This document shows, piece after piece, positions 1 to 5,513 of a stretch of 8,699 nucleotides of DNA (position 1 is the first letter of the stretch; the number at the start of each line of letters is the position of its first letter). The DNA is from Thiotrichales bacterium (GTDB taxonomy: Bacteria > Pseudomonadota > Gammaproteobacteria > Thiomicrospirales > Thiomicrospiraceae), in contig JALVTA010000082.1 in assembly GCA_027036095.1 (NCBI GenBank), positions 1-8,699 on the forward strand, given 5' to 3'. The notes beneath the pieces are model-generated. The model had not been told where the DNA came from, made no database searches, and saw nothing but the letters and a program-made list of their open reading frames with translations. A program made the translations under genes and the position numbers.

Positions 1-674
1 ACAGGGCCGGAACGGCGCGACGGCTGGCGGATGATGTCCACCAGCACCACCTGCCCTTCCTTCGCACCATTGAGGCCGTCGGCCGGGATGAACACGTCCT
101 GGGCGATGCGATGGTTGCTGGGCTGCACCCAGGCCATGCCATATTCGTCAATGTGCAGGCGGCCCAGCAGCTTCTGGGTGTGGCGCCGGGTCACCTCGAC
201 GATCACGCCCTCCTTGCGGCCGCGGCGGTCCTCACCCACCACGGAGACGAGCACCTCATCCCCGTGGAGCACCTTGTGCATTTCATGGGCGGGCAGATAG
301 ATGTCGCCGTCTGCGTCGGGGTCTTCCGGCACCACGAAACCGAAACCGTCCGGGTGACCTAAGACGCGCCCCTTGATCAGCTGCATGCGCTTGACCAGCC
401 CGTAGGCGCCACGTCGGTTGCGCAGCAGCTGGCCGTCGCGCACCATGGCCTTGAGCCGGCGCGACAGCCCCTCGAGACGGGGTTCGTCGTCAATACCCAG
501 CCGGGCGGCAATGTCCTTGAAGGTCAGCGGCGTGCCCACCTCCTCCAGCAGTTTCATGATGTACTCGCGGCTGGGGACGGGGTTTTCGTATTTCTGGGCT
601 TCGCGTTCGAAGTTGGGATCTTCCACCGGCAGCGTGGCCGGGTTGGCTGAAGGGGTTTTGTCTTTTCTACTCAC
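1..674 (-). CDS. rnr: Ribonuclease R, N-terminal 224 residues (3' part outside window)
   Basis: RNase R is a processive 3'-to-5' exoribonuclease of the RNB family that degrades structured RNA and takes part in rRNA and mRNA quality control in the cytoplasm. The visible part begins MSRKDKTPSANP and contains EREAQKYENPVPSREYIM (residues 23-40), closely matching the start of E. coli RNase R. A winged-helix-like region follows (about 35-95, with LEGLSRRLKAMVRDGQL), then a cold-shock OB domain (about 100-160, GRVLGHPDGFGFV and HGDEVLV) and the start of a second one (from about 168, GRLHIDEYGMAWVQP). The catalytic RNB domain and the S1 domain lie beyond base 1. The start is a GTG at 674-672; a TAA stop lies in frame immediately upstream, so no earlier start is possible. 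An AGGA ribosome-binding site lies 12 nt upstream, a rather long spacing. The N-terminus is about 18 residues longer than in E. coli. Identity is secure; completeness cannot be judged. Confidence 0.95.
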   Translation of the reverse strand, partial: MSRKDKTPSANPATLPVEDPNFEREAQKYENPVPSREYIMKLLEEVGTPLTFKDIAARLGIDDEPRLEGLSRRLKAMVRDGQLLRNRRGAYGLVKRMQLIKGRVLGHPDGFGFVVPEDPDADGDIYLPAHEMHKVLHGDEVLVSVVGEDRRGRKEGVIVEVTRRHTQKLLGRLHIDEYGMAWVQPSNHRIAQDVFIPADGLNGAKEGQVVLVDIIRQPSRRSGP

Positions 675-727
675 TTAACTGTTGCTTCCTGATTGAACAC
701 TTGAAAATTCAACCAGCGCGCCTCAGC

Positions 728-764
728 TTTATTCCCCAGCACCCGCGGGGCACTCGGGAATAAA
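728..764. repeat. Inverted repeat in the rnr leader
   Basis: TTTATTCCC (728-736) and GGGAATAAA (756-764) form a perfect 9-bp inverted repeat around a 19-nt centre. One mismatch and two further pairs extend each arm outward. The centre holds a small G+C palindrome (CCGCGG). Downstream of the proposed rnr start site it would fold as a hairpin in the 5' untranslated RNA of rnr. There is no T-tract, so it is not a typical terminator. It could act as an RNA structure or as a protein-binding site on DNA; the sequence does not decide which. Confidence 0.6.
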
Positions 765-771
765 CCTGAAA

Positions 772-786
772 GCACGCCGGTCGTGC
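772..786. repeat. Small inverted repeat at the predicted rnr start point
   Basis: GCACG (772-776) and CGTGC (782-786) flank a 5-nt centre. The palindrome covers the predicted rnr transcription start (about 783), so only part of it would be in the RNA. That position suits a DNA operator better than an RNA hairpin. It is short and could be chance. Confidence 0.3.
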
Positions 787-798
787 GCGATTATAGCA
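787..798 (-). promoter_or_regulatory. Probable extended -10 promoter of rnr
   Basis: Read on the minus strand there is a perfect TATAAT (795 to 790) preceded by TGC, giving an extended -10 element, TGCTATAAT. No good -35 hexamer stands at 16-18 bp; the nearest, TTAACA, is 20 bp upstream (821 to 816). Transcription would begin near 783, giving a leader of about 109 nt before the GTG. The leader carries the inverted repeat at 728-764 and a TTGAA-TT-TTCAA palindrome (712 to 701) close to the ribosome-binding site. The -10 is strong by sequence; use in vivo is inferred. Confidence 0.55.
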
Positions 799-815
799 GT
801 GACGATGCGAGGCTG

Positions 816-824
816 TGTTAAACT
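816..824 (+). promoter_or_regulatory. Candidate extended -10 promoter of the mltF-like gene
   Basis: TGTTAAACT is a TG-n extended -10 with a 4/6 match to TATAAT (hexamer at 819-824). I see no clear -35. The start of transcription would fall near base 831, on top of the upstream ATG at 831. This favours translation from the ATG at 852, with a leader of about 20 nt. The element overlaps the -35 position of the divergent rnr promoter. Confidence 0.35.
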
Positions 825-842
825 CGGCCCATGAGTGCGACC

Positions 843-846
843 GGAG
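843..846 (+). promoter_or_regulatory. Ribosome-binding site that sets the mltF-like start
   Basis: GGAG lies 5 nt before the ATG at 852. The in-frame ATG at 831 has no purine-rich sequence in front of it. Starting at 852 also puts the positively charged n-region of the signal peptide (MALLRQRL) right at the N-terminus. Confidence 0.6.
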
Positions 847-851
847 ACGGA

Positions 852-2321
852 ATGGCATTGCTACGACAGAGACTGGCTTTCTGCGCACTGCTGTTGCTGG
901 CCCTGACCGCTCGGGCGCAGACCGGGGAGGCATCGCCCCACGACACTTCCTTTTATGGACGCCTCTATGCCCCTTTTCAAGGGGACCTGCCCGAAATGCG
1001 TCAGCGGCGTCTCATCCGGGTGCTCATCAGCCCTTCACGCACCAACTTCTACTTTGACGGCCACAAGTGGCGCGGGCTTGAATACGAGCTGCTGCGCCGC
1101 TTCGAGCAGTTTCTCAACCGCGGGCCGCGGCGCAAGCGCTACATCACCCATCTGGTGTTCATGCCGGTGCCCTTCGACGCCATCATCGACGGGGTGCGCG
1201 CGGGGCGGGGCGACATCGGCGCGGCAGGCCTGACCATCACCCCCAGCCGCGCACGACTGGTGGACTTCACCCTGCCCTACCTGACCGGCATCAATGAAAT
1301 TCTGGTTACCGGCATGCTGGCCGAACAGCCTCATCGGCTGGAAGATCTTGCCGGAAAGAAGATCGTGGTGGTGCGCGGCAGCAGCTACGCCACTCACCTC
1401 AACGTGTTCAACCAGGCGTTCATCTACCGGGGACTGCCCCCCATGCAGATCGTTCTGGCGGAGCCGGAACTGGAGGCGGAAGACCTGCTGGAACTGGCCA
1501 ATGAAGGGCTGATCGACTACACCGTGGTAGACAGCCATCTGGCCCATGCCTGGGCACGGGTGCTCAACAACATCCACCCACGGGACGATTTCGTCTTCCA
1601 CTATGGCGGCAAGATCGCCTGGGCGGTGCGCAAGAACAACCCGAAACTCAAACAGGCGCTCAACCGGTTCATCCGGTCCCAGGCCAGACCCGGCAGTCTG
1701 CTCAGCAACATTCTGTTTCAGCGCTATTTTGAAAACGCCCGCTGGCTGCGCAATCCCATCGACCGCACGACACTTCGCCGCTTCTACTGCTTCAAACCCC
1801 GTTTCGAGGAGCTGGCCGATTTCTTCGACATGAGCTGGACCCTGCTGGCTGCGGTGGCCTATGTGGAGTCCGGCCTGGACCCGAAAAAGCGCAGCCACGC
1901 TGGCGCCATCGGCCTGATGCAGGTGCGGCGGCTGATCGCGCGCAAGTTCGGCATCCGCAACCTGAAGGACCCGTTCGAGAACATGCTGGCAGGCGCCAGC
2001 TATCTGGCCTGGCTGCGGGACAACTACTTCAGCTCACCGGTCTACTCCACTGGCGACCGCATCAACTTTATGCTGGCCGCCTACAACGCCGGTCCCACCC
2101 GCATCCGCCAGCTTCAGCGGGAAGCCCGGAAGGCCGGCCTCGACCCCTTCCGCTGGTTCTTCAACGTGGAGCTGATCGCCCGCAAACGCATCGGCCGGGA
2201 GACTGTGGACTACGTCTCACGCGTGCGCAAGACCCAGGTAGCCATCCGCATGCTGCTCAACCTGCAGCGGCGCAAGCTGCAGGTGCGTGACCACCTCATG
2301 GAGTCGGCCGATACACCATGA
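852..2321 (+). CDS. mltF: MltF-like lytic murein transglycosylase (solute-binding domain plus SLT domain)
   Basis: The predicted 489-residue periplasmic enzyme would cleave the MurNAc-GlcNAc bond of peptidoglycan and form 1,6-anhydro-MurNAc ends. Residues 1-22 form a signal peptide ending in ARA. I see no lipobox cysteine, so it may be soluble rather than a lipoprotein. Residues about 54-295 resemble family 3 extracellular solute-binding domains (FDAIIDGVRAGRGDIGAAGLT, TPSRARLVDFTLPY), the regulatory module of the MltF family. Residues about 318-458 are the SLT catalytic domain: the likely catalytic Glu339 in YVESGLD, GAIGLMQV (351-358) and AAYNAGP (409-415). The Met-Pro that often follows GLMQ is absent. 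An in-frame ATG at 831 would add seven residues. The gene's end overlaps the convergent thiI gene. The family assignment is firm; whether it is the strict orthologue of E. coli MltF is less sure, since the SLT part diverges from it. Confidence 0.85.
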   Translation: MALLRQRLAFCALLLLALTARAQTGEASPHDTSFYGRLYAPFQGDLPEMRQRRLIRVLISPSRTNFYFDGHKWRGLEYELLRRFEQFLNRGPRRKRYITHLVFMPVPFDAIIDGVRAGRGDIGAAGLTITPSRARLVDFTLPYLTGINEILVTGMLAEQPHRLEDLAGKKIVVVRGSSYATHLNVFNQAFIYRGLPPMQIVLAEPELEAEDLLELANEGLIDYTVVDSHLAHAWARVLNNIHPRDDFVFHYGGKIAWAVRKNNPKLKQALNRFIRSQARPGSLLSNILFQRYFENARWLRNPIDRTTLRRFYCFKPRFEELADFFDMSWTLLAAVAYVESGLDPKKRSHAGAIGLMQVRRLIARKFGIRNLKDPFENMLAGASYLAWLRDNYFSSPVYSTGDRINFMLAAYNAGPTRIRQLQREARKAGLDPFRWFFNVELIARKRIGRETVDYVSRVRKTQVAIRMLLNLQRRKLQVRDHLMESADTP

Positions 2322-3738
2322 CATTGTCAAAGCCGGCGTCACGCAAGTGCTGTCCGTGCAGCTGACTCAGCACACCCTGTCGGCAGTAGAGCAGCCAGGT
2401 GACATCCTGCGGCAGCTCGGCAAAGCGCCGCCCCAGCTCATGAAACGGAATGGCCACATCCGCCTCCGGCAGGGGTGAGGCGGCCACCTCCTCCGGACGA
2501 CGGATGTCGATCACCTTCGCCCCCGGCGGCACCTCATGCACGACCGGCACGGCCTCGGCCGCATTGATGGCGGACACCAGCTCATCCACCGGCTCGATGC
2601 GCATGCCCTCCAGCGCCCGCTCCAGCCGCCCCATGTCAAAGCGCTGCTCCTCCTCCGCCAGCCGACGGAAGCTGCCATGGGTGACCGGATTGCGACTGAT
2701 CACGCCGCAGTATTCCGGCATGGTTTCGGCAAACTGGCGGGTGCCGATCTCATCGGCAATGCGGATGATCTCCGGCTTGTCCATCATCGCCAGCGGACGC
2801 AGAACCAGCATGTCCGTCGCCCGATCGATGAGTGCCAGATTGCGCAGCGTCTGGCTGGACACCTGCGCCACACTCTCACCGGTAACCAGGGCGTCCACGC
2901 CCAGCCGCTCTGCCACCCGCTCGGCCGCCATCAGCATCAGGCGCTTTAGCATCACCCCCATATAACTGTCACTGACTTCGGTCAGCAGCCCCTCCACCAC
3001 CTCATCAAAGGGCACGGTGACGAACTTCACGCGATGGGAACGCCCGAAACGGCGCCACAGGTAGTAGCTCACCTGCTTGACCCCGATCTCATGGGCTGTC
3101 CCGCCCAAGTTGAAGAAGACAAAATGGGTCTTGATGCCGCGGCGCATGGACAGATAGCTGGCCACCGTGGAGTCAAAACCGCCGGAAACCAGAGACAGGG
3201 CCTCGCCCTGACTGCCCAGCGGAAAGCCGCCCAGCCCCTTCATGCGCGCATCGACGATACTGAGCGTATTGTTCTCCAGCTCCAGCTCCACCCGTACTTC
3301 CGGCGTGTGCAGGTCCACGCCGGCCGCAGCGGTGTTGTGGTTCAGATAGCCGCCCACCCAGCGTTCCAGCTCCTGAGAGTTGAAATCATGCTGGCCCTTG
3401 CGCCTGGCCCGCACCACGAAAGTTCGCCCGGCCAGCCGTTCACCCACCGCCTCGGCCACCTGGCGTGCGATAGCCTCCAGCGTGGGCTCGACTCTGAACT
3501 GCCGGACCCTGAGCACCTGCTCGATACCGGGGGTGCTGAGCAGAATCTCCTCCGCCACAGACGCCCGGTCATCCGGCACCTCCACTTCCAGCTTGTCCAG
3601 AAACCATTTCACCTGGGGCGGCAGCCCCACCTCCATGAAGATGCGACGCAGGTTGTCCGCCAGCTGACGGGTCATCTTCTTGCGCACCGAGGCGCCCTTG
3701 ACCATGATTTCCGGGAACAGTTTGATGATGTAACGCAT
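2296..3738 (-). CDS. thiI: tRNA 4-thiouridine synthase / sulfurtransferase ThiI
   Basis: ThiI adenylates U8 of tRNA and, with persulfide sulfur delivered by a cysteine desulfurase such as IscS, makes 4-thiouridine. In enterobacteria its rhodanese domain also supplies sulfur for the thiazole of thiamine. The 480-residue product is about the length of the E. coli protein (482). In order: an N-terminal ferredoxin-like region and THUMP domain (about 1-165), the PP-loop SGGFDS (185-190), Cys344 in PEYCGVISRNP (the position of the disulfide partner in E. coli), and a C-terminal rhodanese domain (about 400-480) with the likely persulfide Cys452 in LLYCRQGVLS. The start is the ATG at 3738, with AGGGG about 4 nt upstream; the reading frame stays open far beyond it but without ThiI homology. 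It ends 26 bp inside the convergent mltF-like gene and diverges from fbp. The rhodanese domain suggests a dual role, but no other thi gene is in view. Confidence 0.95.
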   Translation of the reverse strand: MRYIIKLFPEIMVKGASVRKKMTRQLADNLRRIFMEVGLPPQVKWFLDKLEVEVPDDRASVAEEILLSTPGIEQVLRVRQFRVEPTLEAIARQVAEAVGERLAGRTFVVRARRKGQHDFNSQELERWVGGYLNHNTAAAGVDLHTPEVRVELELENNTLSIVDARMKGLGGFPLGSQGEALSLVSGGFDSTVASYLSMRRGIKTHFVFFNLGGTAHEIGVKQVSYYLWRRFGRSHRVKFVTVPFDEVVEGLLTEVSDSYMGVMLKRLMLMAAERVAERLGVDALVTGESVAQVSSQTLRNLALIDRATDMLVLRPLAMMDKPEIIRIADEIGTRQFAETMPEYCGVISRNPVTHGSFRRLAEEEQRFDMGRLERALEGMRIEPVDELVSAINAAEAVPVVHEVPPGAKVIDIRRPEEVAASPLPEADVAIPFHELGRRFAELPQDVTWLLYCRQGVLSQLHGQHLRDAGFDNVMVYRPTP

Positions 3739-3770
3739 ACGGCCCCTCTGCTTTTCAATCGTGCGACTAC

Positions 3771-3801
3771 ATGATAAGCTTTCCAAGATTCGAGTTGACA
3801 A
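3771..3801 (-). promoter_or_regulatory. Candidate sigma70 promoter of thiI
   Basis: On the minus strand TTGTCA (3801 to 3796, 5/6 match) is followed after 19 bp by TATCAT (3776 to 3771, 5/6 match). The spacing is longer than ideal. A start near 3764 would give a leader of about 25 nt before the thiI ATG. In the same 81-bp gap I see no convincing plus-strand promoter for fbp: a perfect TTGACA at 3795-3800 is only 19 bp before the fbp ATG, too close to serve as its -35. Confidence 0.35.
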
Positions 3802-3819
3802 CGATGGAGAAAAACCGCC

Positions 3820-4794
3820 ATGATGCGAGTTGATGAAGTTCTGCGCCGTGACGGCGTGCCCGCGGACCTGCGTTCCGTAATCAATCACACCCTGATCGGC
3901 TGCAAGGAAATCGCCCACAAGCTGAGTCAGGGCGAGCTGGCCGGCATCCTCGGCTCCACCGAGAACGAAAACGTTCAGGGCGAGACCCAGAAGAAGCTGG
4001 ACGTTATCTCCAATGAGGTGCTCAAGCAGGTGCTTTCCCAGGATCCGGGCGTGCGCGGCATCGCATCTGAGGAAGAGGACAACACCGTCGCCTGCAATGA
4101 CGAGGGCAAGTACCTGGTCACCTTCGACCCGCTGGACGGTTCCTCCAACATCGACGTCAACCTCTCCGTCGGCACCATCTTCTCCATTCTGGAAGCCAAG
4201 CAGCCCGGCTCCGGTGACAACATGGACCTGTTCCTGCAGTCCGGCCGCAACCAGGTGGCTGCCGGCTATGTGCTCTACGGCCCCTCCGCCATTCTGGTGC
4301 TGACCACCGGCAAGGGCGTCAACTTCTTCACCCTCGACCGCCACATCGGCGAGTTCGTCCTCACCAAGGAACAGGTCAGGATCCCGGAGGACACCAAGGA
4401 GTTCGCCATCAACATGTCCAACCAGCGCTTCTGGGAAAAGCCCATGCAGGAGTACATCGCCCACTGCCTGCAGGGTGAGGAAGGCCCGCTGGGCAAGCGC
4501 TACAACATGCGCTGGGTCGCCTCCATGGTGGCGGAAGTGCACCGCATTCTGGTGCGCGGCGGCATCTTCATGTATCCGTGGGACAGCCGCGATCCTTCCA
4601 AGCCGGGCAAGCTGCGCCTGATGTACGAAGGCAACCCCATGAGCTTCATCGTCGAACAGGCCGGTGGGCGCTCCACCACCGGGCGCGAGGACATCATGGA
4701 CATCCAGCCCGAGGACATTCACCAGCGCGTACCCGTGGTGCTCGGCTCCAAGAACGAAGTGGAGACCGTAATGCGCTATCATCAGGCGGGCTAA
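3820..4794 (+). CDS. fbp: Fructose-1,6-bisphosphatase class I
   Basis: The enzyme hydrolyses fructose 1,6-bisphosphate to fructose 6-phosphate and phosphate, the committed step of gluconeogenesis and also a step of the Calvin cycle in autotrophs. The 324-residue protein shows the class I metal-site motifs ASEEED (82-87) and FDPLDGSSNID (102-112), and the class signature at residues 263-283 (KLRLMYEGNPMSF followed by EQAGG). Length is within the usual range of about 320-340. The start is the first of two adjacent ATGs; GGAG at 3806-3809 is 10 nt before 3820 and 13 nt before 3823, so the first is preferred. It is transcribed away from thiI, and its stop is followed by a hairpin and then ppa. 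There is no RuBisCO or phosphoribulokinase gene here to say which pathway it serves. Confidence 0.96.
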   Translation: MMRVDEVLRRDGVPADLRSVINHTLIGCKEIAHKLSQGELAGILGSTENENVQGETQKKLDVISNEVLKQVLSQDPGVRGIASEEEDNTVACNDEGKYLVTFDPLDGSSNIDVNLSVGTIFSILEAKQPGSGDNMDLFLQSGRNQVAAGYVLYGPSAILVLTTGKGVNFFTLDRHIGEFVLTKEQVRIPEDTKEFAINMSNQRFWEKPMQEYIAHCLQGEEGPLGKRYNMRWVASMVAEVHRILVRGGIFMYPWDSRDPSKPGKLRLMYEGNPMSFIVEQAGGRSTTGREDIMDIQPEDIHQRVPVVLGSKNEVETVMRYHQAG

Positions 4795-4821
4795 GCACTG
4801 CCTGCTGAGAGCACCTTCCGC

Positions 4822-4854
4822 ATACGCCGCCTGAGGGCGGCGTGTTCCGTTTTG
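4822..4854 (+). terminator. Hairpin between fbp and ppa, probable (weak) terminator
   Basis: ACGCCGCC (4824-4831), the loop TGAG and GGCGGCGT (4836-4843) form a perfect 8-bp G+C-rich stem, with a T-G and an A-T pair extending it to 4822-4845. The tail GTTCCGTTTTG is only partly T-rich. It fits a weak rho-independent terminator for fbp, but it lies just 27 nt before the ppa start and could equally be an attenuator or processing site inside a fbp-ppa transcript. Confidence 0.7.
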
Positions 4855-4858
4855 CAAC

Positions 4859-4864
4859 AGGGAG
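4859..4864 (+). promoter_or_regulatory. Ribosome-binding site that sets the ppa start
   Basis: AGGGAG lies 8 nt before the ATG at 4873 but only 2 nt before the in-frame ATG at 4867, and downstream of another in-frame ATG at 4852. This selects 4873 and gives an N-terminus (MSFADVPAGK) that lines up with E. coli Ppa (MSLLNVPAGK). Confidence 0.75.
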
Positions 4865-4872
4865 ACATGACC

Positions 4873-5403
4873 ATGAGCTTTGCAGACGTACCTGCCGGCA
4901 AGAACATTCCTCACGAAATCAACGTCATCATCGAAATTCCGGCCTTTGCGCCGCCGATCAAATACGAGATCGACAAGGACACCGAGGTGGTCTGGGTAGA
5001 CCGCCTGCAGGCCACCACCATGAGCTATCCGGCCAACTATGGGTATATCAACCAGACCCTGGCCAATGACGGCGACCCGGTGGACGTACTGGTGGTCACG
5101 CCCCATCCGCTGATGGTGGGTTGTGTCATTCCCGCCCGCCCCATCGGCATGCTGAAGATGACCGATGACGGCGGCGAGGACAGCAAGATCATCGCCGTAC
5201 CCACCTCCAAGATGACGCCCATTTACGATCATGTGGAAAAGGTGGAGGACCTGCCGCTGATCAAGGAGCAGACCGAACACTTCTTCAGCCACTACAAGGA
5301 CCTGGAAGCGGGCAAGTGGGTGAAGATCGAAGGCTGGGAAGACGCCAACATGGCCAAGAAGGAGATTCTTGAGGCCTACGAGCGCTTCTGCAGCAGCAAA
5401 TAA
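4873..5403 (+). CDS. ppa: Inorganic pyrophosphatase, family I
   Basis: This cytoplasmic Mg-dependent enzyme hydrolyses pyrophosphate to two phosphates and so pulls nucleic acid, protein and cofactor synthesis forward. With the start at 4873 the product has 176 residues, the same as E. coli Ppa, and aligns along its whole length. The family signature DGDPVDVLV (66-74) carries the metal-binding aspartates; PIKYEIDK (28-35), Arg44, the NYGYIN segment (55-60), KMTDDGGEDSK (95-105) and HYKDLEAGKWVK (140-151) supply the rest of the active site. No key residue appears missing. The gene follows fbp after 78 nt and ends in a strong terminator. I find no promoter between the upstream hairpin and the start codon, so it may be read from fbp or from a promoter inside fbp. 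Confidence 0.97.
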   Translation: MSFADVPAGKNIPHEINVIIEIPAFAPPIKYEIDKDTEVVWVDRLQATTMSYPANYGYINQTLANDGDPVDVLVVTPHPLMVGCVIPARPIGMLKMTDDGGEDSKIIAVPTSKMTPIYDHVEKVEDLPLIKEQTEHFFSHYKDLEAGKWVKIEGWEDANMAKKEILEAYERFCSSK

Positions 5404-5428
5404 TTCCTCCCTCACACCCCAAGCGGAC

Positions 5429-5454
5429 AGGCCGCCCTCATGGGCGGCTTTTTT
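5429..5454 (+). terminator. Rho-independent terminator of ppa
   Basis: GCCGCCC (5431-5437), the loop TCAT and GGGCGGC (5442-5448) are followed by six Ts (5449-5454). The stem extends by a G-T and an A-T pair. This is a textbook intrinsic terminator 27 nt after the ppa stop. Its T-tract runs into the -35 region of the ppc promoter. Confidence 0.92.
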
Positions 5455-5481
5455 GTGTCCACCATGCCGGCAGGGTATAAT
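5453..5481 (+). promoter_or_regulatory. Sigma70 promoter of ppc
   Basis: A perfect TATAAT (5476-5481) stands 17 bp after TTGTGT (5453-5458, 3/6 match but with the key TTG). Transcription would start near G5487 or G5488, giving a leader of about 26 nt. The stretch between the -10 and the start is all T, unusual in this G+C-rich region. The first two bases of the -35 are the last two of the ppa terminator T-tract. Confidence 0.7.
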
Positions 5482-5513
5482 TTTTTGGTTTTGTCGAAAA
5501 AACAGGAACGAGC

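Noticed and set aside
795..800. tRNA gene next to rnr, as found in some gammaproteobacteria
   Set aside because: No cloverleaf-capable sequence or conserved T-loop is present in 675-851.
831..851. Upstream ATG of the mltF-like gene at 831
   Set aside because: It has no ribosome-binding site, coincides with the predicted transcription start, and would add seven residues ahead of a well-formed signal peptide. The ATG at 852 has GGAG 5 nt upstream. It cannot be fully excluded.
1035..1898. A 287-codon antisense frame inside the mltF-like gene
   Set aside because: Same shadow composition, no ribosome-binding site noted, and it lies opposite a gene with clear catalytic motifs.
3034..3774. A 246-codon plus-strand frame opposite thiI
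   Set aside because: It has no recognisable domain and is rich in His, Gln, Leu and Ala as a reverse reading of thiI; thiI is supported along its full length.
3739..3819. Possible thiamine (TPP) riboswitch before thiI
   Set aside because: The gap to fbp is only 81 bp and the likely leader about 25 nt, too short for the element, and I see none of its conserved core.
2296..5415. A 1039-codon open frame on the minus strand that extends thiI upstream through the antisense of fbp and ppa
   Set aside because: Only the last 480 codons match ThiI, which has a good ribosome-binding site and full length from 3738. The rest is rich in His, Gly, Val and Asp with no recognisable domain and lies exactly opposite two well-conserved genes; it is a codon-bias shadow.
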